From the NCBI GenBank assembly GCA_944321645.1, contig CALUMB010000017.1, forward strand, positions 1-38,988: a stretch of DNA of 38,988 bases. The letters are read 5' to 3'. Position numbers and translations under genes: made by a program. A model generated the notes under the pieces. It was not told the origin of the DNA, did no database searches, and was given only the letters and a program-made list of their open reading frames with translations. Below, piece by piece: positions 31,489 to 38,988 of the stretch (within the stretch, counting starts at the first letter, position 1; every line of letters begins with the position of its first letter). This DNA is from an uncultured Prevotella sp. GTDB taxonomy: Bacteria > Bacteroidota > Bacteroidia > Bacteroidales > Bacteroidaceae.

Positions 31489-32106
31489 TCACACGAACAG
31501 TATTCCCACCACGGCGCAGGCGAAGCCCACCACGAAGCCGGCCACCACCTGCGAGAGCGTGTGCTGGCGCAGTATCATGCGGCTCGTGCCGAGTGCGCCG
31601 CCGAGTATGAAGGCGGCGCAGAGCCACCACACGGGGTTGAAGCCGAATATCTCGGCAAACGAGGCGAGCGCGCCCGCCACGCCGCCCGTGGCCGCCGTGT
31701 GGGTGCTTATCTTCCACCAGGCGTTTATCAGTGCGCACGTTATCTGCACGAGCAGCGCCGCCACGAGTATGGCTCCCATGAAGTGCGGTATGCGCAGCCG
31801 CTGCATGATGTACAGGCAGGCGAAGTAGCAGGCTATGGAGATTACGTATGGCACCATGCGCCGCTCCTTGCGCCCCAGCTCGAACGGCGTCCAGCCGTTG
31901 TGGCGGCGGTAGGTGTGTATGAGCAGCGAGGGCAGCAGCACGGTGAACACGTAGACTATGGCCAGCACGGTCACCTTGTATGCCGTGGGCAGCAGGCTCA
32001 GGTAGCTGAACAGGAAGAGGGCGAGCAGCCCCACCACGGGCAGGTAGAACGGCGTGAACACCATGCTCAGCACTCGCGCGGCGGTGAATATCTTGCGTTG
32101 CCTCAT
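31489..32106 (-). CDS. PAP2-superfamily membrane phosphatase-like protein
   Basis: The 205-aa protein has about five to six hydrophobic helices. The C-terminal half carries shortened PAP2 motifs: KISTHTA (KxSxH part) and SRMILRQHTLSQVVAG (SRxxxxxHxxxQ), which form the vanadate-type phosphatase site. The likely substrates are lipid phosphates or undecaprenyl-type carriers. The start overlaps the rpoN stop by 4 bp (ATGA), so it is translationally coupled to sigma-54. The first helices (ARVLSMVFTPFYLPVVGLL) are typical of the Bacteroidota form. Confidence 0.75.
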   Translation of the reverse strand: MRQRKIFTAARVLSMVFTPFYLPVVGLLALFLFSYLSLLPTAYKVTVLAIVYVFTVLLPSLLIHTYRRHNGWTPFELGRKERRMVPYVISIACYFACLYIMQRLRIPHFMGAILVAALLVQITCALINAWWKISTHTAATGGVAGALASFAEIFGFNPVWWLCAAFILGGALGTSRMILRQHTLSQVVAGFVVGFACAVVGILFV

Positions 32107-33617
32107 TTCCGTAGCCTTGCTATTGGTATGCCGAGCTGTTCGCGGTATTTTGCCACCGTGCGGCGGGCTATGGGGAATCCCTTGGCGTTGAGCGCGTCTT
32201 TCAGCGCGTCGTCGCTAAGCGGCCTCGCCTTGTCCTCGGCCTCTATTATGTCGCGCAGCGCGGCCTTTATGCGGCGGGTGGACAGCTCCTCGCCCGACGG
32301 CGTGGCGAAGTTGTCGCTGAAGAAGTGGCGCAGCGGGAACGTGCCCCATCGCGTCTGGGCGTACTTGCTGCTGCACACGCGCGACACGGTGGATATGTCA
32401 AGCCCCGTCTTCTCGGCAATGTCCTTCAGTATCATCGGGCGCAGCGACGCCTCGTCGCCGTCCTCGAAGAAGCGGTGCTGCCACGATATGATGGCCTGCA
32501 TGGTGGCGGCGAGCGTCCGGCGGCGCGTCTTCACGGCCTCGATGAAGCCCTGAGCCGCCTCCACCTTCTTCTTGGTGTAGAGCAGGGCCTCCTTGGCCTG
32601 GCGGCTCATGGTGGCCTTGCGCTCGAGGTAGTCGCGCATGGTGTCGGCGAACGACTGCGACACGCGCAGCTCCGGCACGTCGCCCGTGTTGAGCGTGAAG
32701 GTCACCGTGCCGTCGTCGAGCGTGTCCACTATGAAGTCGGGCGTTATCTGCTGTATGCTCCTGCCCACCGTCTCGCCCATGGCGGCCCCCGGCTTGGGGT
32801 TGAGCTTGCGCAGCTCGCCCATCAGGGCTTCGGCCTGCACGTCGCCCAGGCCCAGCGCGGCCTGTATCTTGTCCCAGTGCTTCTTGGTGAACTCCTCGAA
32901 GTGGCGGTCCACCACTTCGAGCATGAGCGCCTTGAGCCGCGAGTCGTCGCGCCGCATTATCTGCAGCCGGAGGCACTCCTGCAGGCTGCGCGCCCCGATG
33001 CCGGGCGGGTCGAACCCTTGCAGCGTCGCGAGCACGCCGCCCACCTCGTCGGCCGTGGTGTCGGTGCCGTGGTATATGGCCAGCTCGTCGGCAATGGTGT
33101 CGAGGGGCTTGCGCAGCAGCCCGTCGTCGTCGAGCGAGCCTATCAGGTATTCCATTATCTCGCGTTGGCGCGGGGTCAGCTCGGTCTCGCCCATCTGCTC
33201 CTTCAGCTGGTCGTAGAACGACGCCGAGTCGCCGTACACCATCTCCTCGCGCTCCTCGCCCACGGCCGATGCGCCCCCGCCGTGGTAGACGGGCAGCTCC
33301 TCGTCGTCGCGGCCTATCGAGGCCAGCGCCTCGTCGAGGGCCGACTGCCGCTCCTCGCGCTCGTTGCTGGCGTCGTAGTCGTCGGCCTCGTCGTGTGCGG
33401 GCGCGTCGTCGTAGTCGTCGCCCGCCGCTGCCGGGTCGTCGGCGGGCGGCTCCGCTTCGAGGGCGGGGTTGTCGTCCATCTCGGTGTTAATCCTCTCTAT
33501 GAGCTGGTTGATGGGCAGTTCCACGAGGTGTGCCTGCAGCAGCTGTTGCTGCGTGATGGCCTGCGCCTGCTTTAGTGCCTGCTCCTGCTTCTGTTCCTGT
33601 ATCTGGCCTTGTGCCAT
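32103..33617 (-). CDS. rpoN: RNA polymerase sigma-54 factor
   Basis: The 504-aa protein has a Gln-rich region I (residues 3-55, QEQKQEQALKQAQAITQQQL) that contacts activators, an acidic region II linker (~56-125), a core-binding domain, the HTH, and the RpoN box ARRTVAKYRE near 484-493 that reads the -24 promoter element. This layout is complete and of normal length. It directs transcription at -24/-12 promoters with AAA+ activators; none is in the window. It has a strong promoter and is coupled to the downstream PAP2-like gene. Confidence 0.95.
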   Translation of the reverse strand: MAQGQIQEQKQEQALKQAQAITQQQLLQAHLVELPINQLIERINTEMDDNPALEAEPPADDPAAAGDDYDDAPAHDEADDYDASNEREERQSALDEALASIGRDDEELPVYHGGGASAVGEEREEMVYGDSASFYDQLKEQMGETELTPRQREIMEYLIGSLDDDGLLRKPLDTIADELAIYHGTDTTADEVGGVLATLQGFDPPGIGARSLQECLRLQIMRRDDSRLKALMLEVVDRHFEEFTKKHWDKIQAALGLGDVQAEALMGELRKLNPKPGAAMGETVGRSIQQITPDFIVDTLDDGTVTFTLNTGDVPELRVSQSFADTMRDYLERKATMSRQAKEALLYTKKKVEAAQGFIEAVKTRRRTLAATMQAIISWQHRFFEDGDEASLRPMILKDIAEKTGLDISTVSRVCSSKYAQTRWGTFPLRHFFSDNFATPSGEELSTRRIKAALRDIIEAEDKARPLSDDALKDALNAKGFPIARRTVAKYREQLGIPIARLRK

Positions 33618-33671
33618 ATAGCGTTAGGTTTTGTTTGGGCTGCGGCGTTCCCGAGCGCAGCTTGTCTTCTG

Positions 33672-33702
33672 CAAAGTTAGTGCAAATTGCACAATGTGCA
33701 AA
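33672..33702 (-). promoter_or_regulatory. Promoter of rpoN
   Basis: On the minus strand TTTG (33702-33699), a 19-nt spacer and TAACTTTG (33679-33672) form one of the best Bacteroidota promoters in the window. The leader is about 50 nt. Confidence 0.75.
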
Positions 33703-34268
33703 GCAAAATGCCGTTTTTCTTGCGCATATATGTTGTGAAATGTGGCCGAAGAGGGCTGCATGGGCGCTTGCTGGAAACCAAACGTTGCCTTTAACATTTT
33801 ATTGCGGTTTGTGATGTTTCAATGCGCTTCAGGCAATTTCTGCGCACCCTCTTGCCGCAAAAACCCGTTAACATTTTTAACTTAACGCGCGGCGGTTTCG
33901 CGCCCCTTGCGTAACGCCTTGGTTTCCAATGCGTTGCAAGATGGCTCGTTTTGCTGCCTGAAACGGGCTGTTTTGCACGCCAAAACGGCCCGTTTTAGAA
34001 GCCGAAACGGCACGTCTCGCGAGGCAATCCCGCCTTGTGTTAAAATCGCGTGGCGCAGGCCGCTTTTTAGTTGCAATGTTTCAAGTAAGGGGGCTTCCCC
34101 GTTTCTGTGTGCGGCAGTATGCAAACTTTTTGGTGTCCGGCCTTGATGCTAAGGCATGCTGCCTTGTGCAAAGCTTTGCCTGGGCGCTGGAGGCGGACTG
34201 AAAGGATTCTTTCGCGCTGTGGCATACATTTCCACAATCGTGCGGGCGGGAATTTGGCAAATTCTCCG
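33703..34268. other. Gene-free stretch with AAAACGGCC palindrome cluster 2
   Basis: No ORF with a recognisable product is seen. Around 33945-34015 several AAACGG/CGTTTT words occur. AAACGGGCTGTTTTG (33961-33975) and CAAAACGGCCCGTTT (33981-33995) match 14 of 15 as inverted copies with a 5-nt spacer. The rest is unstructured as far as can be read. Confidence 0.6.
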
Positions 34269-34303
34269 TACCTTTGTATGTGCCGCCGACGATGGGCGGC
34301 ACA
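34269..34303 (+). promoter_or_regulatory. -7 box and 5'-end hairpin of the TlpA-like gene
   Basis: TACCTTTG (34269-34276) precedes a perfect 9-bp hairpin (TGTGCCGCC at 34279-34287, GGCGGCACA at 34295-34303) near the expected mRNA 5' end. A TTTG at 34253 is too close for a good -33. The ATG is at 34332. Confidence 0.5.
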
Positions 34304-34331
34304 AGGAACGTAACGTAAAACGAAACCGGAC

Positions 34332-35429
34332 ATGAAAGCAGCAAAATTATTGGCCGCCGGCTTGCTGGCCGTGGCCGCAACAGCATCAATGGCGCAGGAG
34401 ACGGCCTTCAGCGTCAAGGGCATAGCCCCCGATGGGGTCGGAGTGATGTACCTCTCAGCCTTCGGCGGCGGTGCCGCCGACAGCTCCATAGTGGCAGGCA
34501 AGGGCTTCGCCTTCGAGGGCAAGGCGCAGAAGGATGCCCTGCTCACGCTGACAGACGGGCACCGCGGGTGGTCTCTGTTCAACGACGGCACGCCCGTGGA
34601 CGTCGACCTCAACCGCATGACCATCAAGGCGTCGCCGCTTAACGAGCGGCTCTTCGCCATAAACCTGCAGTTGGACAGCCTAAACGCCATAGGCATGGGG
34701 CTTTATGCCGACTACGAGCGCGTGGCGGCCGACGCCAGCGGGGCCGGCCGCAGGCGCAAGGCCGAGCTGCTGAGGCAGTTCTCCGCCCTCGCCGGCAGCT
34801 TCGACTCGCTCGCCATGATGCACATCAGGGCCAACCGCGACAACCTCATCCCCGTGCCGCTCATCAGCATAATGGCACGCTCGTTCGACTACCAGACGCT
34901 GCGCAGCGTGCTCGACCCTGCCGCGCCATACTATGGCCACCCCGCGCTGGAGAAGGCACGCGCCCTGCTCGACGACCGCGGGCGCACGCTCGGCAACCGC
35001 CGCCCCGGCCTGCAGTTCGCCGACATCGAGCTGCCCGACACGGCCGGCGTGGCACGCAAGCTCAGCGAGTGGTGCGGCAAGGGGGGCTACGTGCTCGTAG
35101 ACTTCTGGGCGAGCTGGTGCGGCCCGTGCCGCATGGAGATGCCCAACGTGGTGGAAAACTACAGGAAATACCGCGCCAAGGGCTTCAACGTGGTGGGCAT
35201 ATCGCTCGACAGCGACGCCTCGGCGTGGCGCAAGGCCATCGGGTCGCTCCAGATGGAGTGGCCGCAGCTTAGCGACCTTAAGGGCTGGAAGTCGGCCGCC
35301 GCCGCGCTATACAGCGTGAACTCCATCCCGGCAAGCATCCTGATCGACGGCTCGGGCAAGATTGTGGACGCCGACCTGCGCGGCCCGCGCCTCGGCGAAC
35401 GCCTGCGGGAAATATATGGGGAGTTGTGA
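34332..35429 (+). CDS. Secreted TlpA-like thiol-disulfide oxidoreductase with DUF4369-type N-terminus
   Basis: The 365-aa protein has a signal peptide (1-21, ASMAQ). Residues ~25-105 form a DUF4369-like beta domain (FSVKGIAPDGVGVMYLSAFGG). Helices follow (~110-215), then a thioredoxin/AhpC-TSA fold (~225-365) with FWASWCGPC (active Cys263 and Cys266) and the cis-Pro in NSIPASILIDG. It acts in the periplasm, reducing or shuffling disulfides. It stands alone, followed by repeat R2. Confidence 0.9.
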   Translation: MKAAKLLAAGLLAVAATASMAQETAFSVKGIAPDGVGVMYLSAFGGGAADSSIVAGKGFAFEGKAQKDALLTLTDGHRGWSLFNDGTPVDVDLNRMTIKASPLNERLFAINLQLDSLNAIGMGLYADYERVAADASGAGRRRKAELLRQFSALAGSFDSLAMMHIRANRDNLIPVPLISIMARSFDYQTLRSVLDPAAPYYGHPALEKARALLDDRGRTLGNRRPGLQFADIELPDTAGVARKLSEWCGKGGYVLVDFWASWCGPCRMEMPNVVENYRKYRAKGFNVVGISLDSDASAWRKAIGSLQMEWPQLSDLKGWKSAAAALYSVNSIPASILIDGSGKIVDADLRGPRLGERLREIYGEL

Positions 35430-35441
35430 ATTTGAATATAC

Positions 35442-35580
35442 GCAAAGCTCCAAATCAAAGGAGTTGAAGGAGTTGTGAGAAGCCATCGCTCCACTGCGTT
35501 CCGATAGGAAGTCAGGGGGCGTAGCTCCTTAGCTTCCTTATTTCATTTGTTTTGGCTAAATGCGGGCATTCATTTTTTGA
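35442..35580. repeat. Dispersed repeat R2, copy 2 (inverted)
   Basis: Reverse-complement relative of 19651-19776: it shares AGCCATCGCTCCACTGCG and the flanking GCAAAGCTCC and GTAGCTCCTTAGC words, with moderate divergence. It lies directly after the TlpA-like gene. No ORF is seen. Confidence 0.6.
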
Positions 35581-35628
35581 ATTATCGCGCTCCGCGCGAT
35601 TATGTATTAGGATTTTTGATGAGGGTGT

Positions 35629-36035
35629 CGCGAAATTGAATAAAAGGGAGTAAGGCTTTCCTTAAAATGTAGCAAGATGTTAAATTTGCACTTGGCTCAA
35701 GACAAACGTAAAGCCACTTTTGTAATTAAATCCGCGGGAATCCCGCCGCTTTCCCCTCCTTTTCCAAAGGAGGGGCAGGGGTGGTTCGTAAAAACAGCAA
35801 CACCTATTGCTCGCGAGACAATTATTTGTATTTCAGTTATTTATACAAACCACCCCTGATCCCTCCTTTGGAAAAGGAGGGGAAAGCGGCGGCAAACCTA
35901 CAAGAAAAAACAGCGTCAGCAAGAATACATAAGGCGGTGTGTTGCAATCGAAACAAATTTCACAAATATTTAATCAATACTCTTCGGGGTTAAAGCAGCG
36001 CTGCCCGAGCGACCGATATTTGATACACCCCTCTA
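35629..36035. repeat. Dispersed repeat R3, copy 2 (inverted) with a nested palindrome
   Basis: The minus strand matches 20869-21159 at both ends. The core hairpin is split by ~110 bp holding a second palindrome (GGGGTGGTTCGTA near 35778, TACAAACCACCCC near 35847), flanked by two partial CCCCTCC/GGAGGGG stems. The extra stretch is either an insertion into the element or the longer ancestral form. Its left end abuts the ferredoxin gene stop. Confidence 0.7.
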
Positions 36036-36830
36036 ACTCAAAACTCCTACTTCAATTTCCGCTTCCTTCCGCGCCGAAAACATCTGTTCAAACTTCGCGG
36101 CAGCGGCCTTATACATATTATTATAATAGCCGCGCGCACCCTTCGGGCATACCACTAAGCACCGCCCGCACGCAATGCAGAGCGAGGCGTCGGTGAGCAG
36201 CGGGTCGTCCTGGGGGATGGCTCCGGCGGGGCAAAGGGCTGCGCACGTGCCGCAGCGGCTGCACTTCGCGGCATCCGCCTCGGGGTGCAGGCTCGCCTTG
36301 CCCGGCACTTTGTATGGGCGGTTGCCCTTGATGGCAGGCGGGTGCAGCTGCGACAGGTCTTTCGCCGCGGCTATCAGCCGTGCGCATCCCTCGCCGAGGC
36401 GCGCCGCCGCTGCCAGGTCGGCCTCGTCGGGGCGGCCTGCCGCCACGTTGGTGAATATAGAGTGGCGGCCTATGAATGCGCCCGCGCCCACCACCTTGAA
36501 GCCGCCGGAGGCAAGCAGGTCGGCCAGTTCGAGCAGCGCGTCGTCGTAGTCGCGGTTGCCGTAGACGCAGGCGGCTATTGCCGGGACGCCGTTCCCGCTG
36601 AAGCGGCGCAGCCTTTCCGCCGCCGCCTGCGGCACGCGCCCGGCGTAGACAGGCACTCCGGCCACCATCACGTCGCCCTCTCCCAATGCCACCGGGCCGA
36701 CGTTGCCGCCGGGGCCGGTTATGTCGTGCTCGACTATGTTGCCGCCCATGCGTGCGGCAATCTCCCTCACCACGGTGCGCGTGGTGTAGGTGGCGCTGAA
36801 ATACGCCACGTGTACGTTATTTATCTCCAT
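36033..36830 (-). CDS. Flavodoxin-like protein with two 4Fe-4S clusters (EFR1-type)
   Basis: The 265-aa protein joins a flavodoxin-like N-terminus (~1-155; the FMN phosphate loop is FSATYTTRTV at 11-20, and VPVYAGRVP at 59-67) to a bacterial ferredoxin domain. Two CxxCxxCxxxC motifs are present: Cys190/193/196/200 with ALCPAG, and Cys218/221/224/228 with VVCPKG. It should pass electrons between low-potential clusters and FMN in the cytoplasm. Partners are not visible. A -7 box lies upstream. Confidence 0.85.
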   Translation of the reverse strand: MEINNVHVAYFSATYTTRTVVREIAARMGGNIVEHDITGPGGNVGPVALGEGDVMVAGVPVYAGRVPQAAAERLRRFSGNGVPAIAACVYGNRDYDDALLELADLLASGGFKVVGAGAFIGRHSIFTNVAAGRPDEADLAAAARLGEGCARLIAAAKDLSQLHPPAIKGNRPYKVPGKASLHPEADAAKCSRCGTCAALCPAGAIPQDDPLLTDASLCIACGRCLVVCPKGARGYYNNMYKAAAAKFEQMFSARKEAEIEVGVLS

Positions 36831-36902
36831 TTGTTTCGTATGGTTTTTTAGTTTTGTTTATCGTCAGTCCGGCGCCATGGCTTTTGCAACAGGCCGCCAT
36901 GG

Positions 36903-36910
36903 CAAAGGTA
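36903..36910 (-). promoter_or_regulatory. -7 box of the flavodoxin/ferredoxin gene
   Basis: The minus strand reads TACCTTTG about 73 nt before the ATG at 36830. No clear -33 box was found. Confidence 0.45.
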
Positions 36911-37023
36911 GCAAATTATGTTTGGACGCAGGCGGCATGGCCGCGGATTTGTGGCGAAAAACCACTAAAACCTGCACAGACCATACGGAAGTGTGCAAAA
37001 AAACACTCTTTTTGTGGATTTTA

Positions 37024-37055
37024 TTTGGTAGAGTGAATAAAAATTAGTTACTTTG
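37024..37055 (+). promoter_or_regulatory. Promoter of acpP
   Basis: TTTG (37024-37027), a 20-nt spacer and TTACTTTG (37048-37055, one mismatch to TAnnTTTG) lie 56 nt before the ATG at 37111. Confidence 0.6.
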
Positions 37056-37110
37056 CACCCGGAATTTTTGGAGATAGAAATCAATATTAACATTTTAAAA
37101 GTTTACAATC

Positions 37111-37347
37111 ATGTCAGACATTGAAGCAAGAGTGAAAGAAATCATTGTTGAAAAACTTGGTGTTGATGAGGCCGAGGTAAAGCCCGAAGCAAGCTTCACC
37201 AACGACTTGGGCGCAGACTCGCTCGACACCGTTGAGCTGATCATGGAGTTCGAGAAGGAGTTCGGCGTTTCAATTCCCGATGACAAGTCGGAGAAGATTG
37301 CCACCGTTGGCGACGCTATCGCTTACATCGAGGAGAACGCAAAATAA
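37111..37347 (+). CDS. acpP: Acyl carrier protein
   Basis: The 78-aa acidic protein has the DSL phosphopantetheine site at Ser37 in [12 protein letters not shown] and typical ACP helices ([25 protein letters not shown]). It carries growing acyl chains in type II fatty acid synthesis. It is the first gene of acpP-fabF-rnc and has its own promoter. A hairpin with a T run after it should lower read-through into fabF. Confidence 0.97.
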   Translation: MSDIEARVKEIIVEKLGVDEAEVKPEASFTNDLGADSLDTVELIMEFEKEFGVSIPDDKSEKIATVGDAIAYIEENAK

Positions 37348-37368
37348 ATTTCTTTTCACCAACTTGGG

Positions 37369-37449
37369 GAATTGGGAAATGGGCAAAGGCCGGCCGGCTG
37401 CCGTTTGGAGCCGGGCAAGCGAGGCCTCCATTTCCGAATTCTCTTTTTT
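37369..37449 (+). terminator. Attenuating hairpin between acpP and fabF
   Basis: Arms GAATTGGGAAATGG (37369-37382) and CCATTTCCGAATTC (37428-37441) match 13 of 14. The loop contains CCGGCCGGC. A seven-T run follows at 37443-37449, 13 bp before the fabF start. It probably lets acpP be made in excess over fabF. Confidence 0.7.
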
Positions 37450-37461
37450 TCGATTTAAAAC

Positions 37462-38730
37462 ATGGAACTAAAGAGAGTAGTTGTGACAGGACTGGGCGCC
37501 GTGACCCCGGTGGGCAACACTCCCGAGGAGACCTGGAAGAACCTGGTCGACGGAGTGAGCGGCGCCGCGCCCATTACTTTATTTGATGCTTCCAAGTTCA
37601 AGACGCACTTCGCCTGCGAGGTGAAGGGCCTCAACGTGAACGACTACATCGACCGCAAGGAGGCTCGCAAGATGGACCGCTACACCCAGCTGGCATACAT
37701 CTCGGCCCTGCAGGCGGTGAGCGACAGCGGCATCGACTTGGAGGCAATAGACAAAAACCGCGTCGGCGTGATATTCGGCGTGGGCATCGGCGGCATCAAG
37801 ACCTTCGAGGACGAGGTGAGCTACTACGGCGTACACAAGGAAGACGGCCCGAAGTTCAACCCCTTCTTCATCCCGAAGATGATTGCCGACATAGCCGCCG
37901 GGCAGATTTCGATACACTTCGGCTTCCACGGCCCCAACTTCACCACCACTTCGGCTTGCGCCTCGTCTACCAACGCGCTTGCCGCAGCCTTCAACCAGCT
38001 GCGCCTCGGCAAGGCCAACGTGATACTGGCCGGGGGCGCCGAGGCCGCCATCTGCGCCTGCGGCGTGGGCGGGTTCAACGCAATGCACGCCCTCTCTACG
38101 CGCAACGACGACCCCGAACGCGCATCGCGCCCCTTCAGCGCCAGCCGCGACGGCTTCGTGATGGGCGAGGGTGCGGGCTGCCTCGTGCTCGAGGAGCTTG
38201 AGCACGCCAAGGCCCGCGGCGCGAAGATTTACGCCGAGATGGTGGGCGAGGGCGAGAGTGCCGACGCCTACCACATCACCGCCTCGCACCCCGAGGGCCT
38301 CGGCGCCAAGCTCGTGATGGAGAACGCGCTGGCCGACGCCGGGATGAAGCCCGAGGACATCGACTACATCAACGTGCATGGCACGTCTACCCCCGTGGGC
38401 GACATCTCAGAGGCCAAGGCCATCAAGCAGGTGTTCGGCGAGGCTGCATACAAGCTGAACATCAGCTCCACGAAGTCGATGACCGGCCACCTGCTCGGAG
38501 CCGCCGGCGCCGTGGAGGCCATGGCCAGCGTGCTTGCCATAAAGAACGGCATCGTGCCGCCAACGATCAACCACGAGGAGGGCGACAACGACCCCGAAAT
38601 AGACTACAACCTCAACTTCACCTTCAACAAGGCGCAGAAGCGCGAGGTGCGCGCCGCGATGAGCAACACCTTCGGCTTCGGCGGCCACAATGCCTGCGTG
38701 ATATTCAAGAAGTATGATGCCGGGCAGTAA
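37462..38730 (+). CDS. fabF: Beta-ketoacyl-ACP synthase II
   Basis: The 422-aa condensing enzyme extends acyl-ACP with malonyl-ACP. It has the full catalytic triad: Cys166 in TTSACASS, His306 in NVHGTSTPVGD and His343 in KSMTGHLLGAAG. The NTFGFGGHNA loop is at 402-411. Length and order match FabF rather than FabH. The following rnc gene overlaps its 3' end. Confidence 0.97.
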   Translation: MELKRVVVTGLGAVTPVGNTPEETWKNLVDGVSGAAPITLFDASKFKTHFACEVKGLNVNDYIDRKEARKMDRYTQLAYISALQAVSDSGIDLEAIDKNRVGVIFGVGIGGIKTFEDEVSYYGVHKEDGPKFNPFFIPKMIADIAAGQISIHFGFHGPNFTTTSACASSTNALAAAFNQLRLGKANVILAGGAEAAICACGVGGFNAMHALSTRNDDPERASRPFSASRDGFVMGEGAGCLVLEELEHAKARGAKIYAEMVGEGESADAYHITASHPEGLGAKLVMENALADAGMKPEDIDYINVHGTSTPVGDISEAKAIKQVFGEAAYKLNISSTKSMTGHLLGAAGAVEAMASVLAIKNGIVPPTINHEEGDNDPEIDYNLNFTFNKAQKREVRAAMSNTFGFGGHNACVIFKKYDAGQ

Positions 38731-38988
38731 CATCATAGACAGGATAAAGCTCCCTTTCCGCAAGGAGAAGGAGCTTTTTTCCTCTCTCTACGACATCCTG
38801 GGCTTCTACCCGCGCCACATCGAATACTACAAGCTGGCCCTCATGCACAAGAGCGTGGCCAGGCGCAACGACAAGGGCAAGCCGCTCAACAACGAGAGGC
38901 TCGAGTTCCTTGGCGACGCCATACTCGACGCCGTGGTGGGCGACATCGTCTACCGCCACTTCGAGGGCAAGCGCGAGGGCTTCCTCAC
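38714..38988 (+). CDS. rnc: Ribonuclease III, N-terminal part (cut by window end)
   Basis: The frame opens at tandem ATG codons (38714, 38717), overlapping the fabF 3' end by 17 or 14 bp in another frame. The first ~92 residues are visible. The signature NERLEFLGDAILDAVVGDIV, with the catalytic acidic residues, identifies the RNase III nuclease domain, and YYKLALMHKSVAR is the preceding helix. It cleaves double-stranded RNA in rRNA and mRNA processing. The double-stranded RNA-binding domain lies outside the window. A terminator-like hairpin sits in the first codons. Confidence 0.93.
   Translation, partial: MMPGSNIIDRIKLPFRKEKELFSSLYDILGFYPRHIEYYKLALMHKSVARRNDKGKPLNNERLEFLGDAILDAVVGDIVYRHFEGKREGFL
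38746..38780 (+). promoter_or_regulatory. Terminator-like hairpin inside the start of rnc
   Basis: AAAGCTCC (38746-38753) and GGAGCTTT (38770-38777) form an 8-bp stem with a 16-nt loop, ending in six T. It lies 17 bp after the fabF stop, within codons 11-22 of rnc. It may end a share of acpP-fabF transcripts, or be a double-stranded target for self-cleavage by RNase III. Confidence 0.5.

Noticed and set aside
33703-34331. Riboswitch upstream of the TlpA-like gene
   Set aside because: Most of the region lies upstream of the -7 box at 34269. Only a simple 9-bp hairpin falls in the expected leader, with no known aptamer core.

Overview
The window comes from a GC-rich member of the Bacteroidales, most likely a Prevotella-like gut or rumen lineage. 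The evidence is the recurring Bacteroidota promoter (-33 TTTG/TTG and -7 TAnnTTTG), a type IX secretion (T9SS) sorting domain, a gingipain-like C25 peptidase, a 'smalltalk' miniprotein beside an HU-type protein, the long three-domain form of IspG, and intergenic AAAACGGCC palindromes. No tRNA, rRNA, CRISPR array or transposase gene was seen.

Layout. (1) 1-2150 is phage- or mobile-element-like: the end of an unknown gene, a structured intergenic region that may encode a minus-strand small RNA, an 80-aa HTH-like protein, and a two-gene operon of a thymidylate synthase homologue with a cytosine-type active site plus a D12-class adenine methyltransferase. (2) 2150-4730 is an AT-rich regulatory region with strong palindromes. 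It precedes a Cys-rich miniprotein, a small membrane protein and an O-antigen-ligase-like protein with TPRs, which together may form a peptide export or glycosylation module. (3) 4840-6540 (minus) holds an SGNH hydrolase and a polysaccharide deacetylase. (4) 7170-16680 (minus) is a surface/secreted locus: HU protein, smalltalk miniprotein, an S74-like/T9SS protein, and two tandem copies of an LRR-protein + C25-peptidase pair. One copy is intact with a mosaic catalytic core; the other has lost its peptidase. (5) 17160-25300 holds a sirtuin, three FKBP isomerases with different predicted locations, an Lrp/AsnC regulator behind a ~200-nt hairpin, a C26-M19 fusion hydrolase and an M28/glutaminyl-cyclase-like lipoprotein. 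(6) 25380-38988 is mostly housekeeping: nucleoside kinase, Na/Pi cotransporter, ispG-purE, PAP2 protein-rpoN, a TlpA-like thioredoxin, a flavodoxin/ferredoxin, and acpP-fabF-rnc.

The intergenic regions are unusually rich in dispersed palindromic repeats. One family (R1) has at least six copies. Two further families (R2, R3) occur as inverted pairs about 15 kb apart. There are also AAAACGGCC palindromes and a polypyrimidine CTCC repeat. Some R1-related sequence runs into the 3' ends of genes. These repeats, the mosaic C25 gene and the degenerate duplication suggest an actively recombining accessory landscape around a conserved core.
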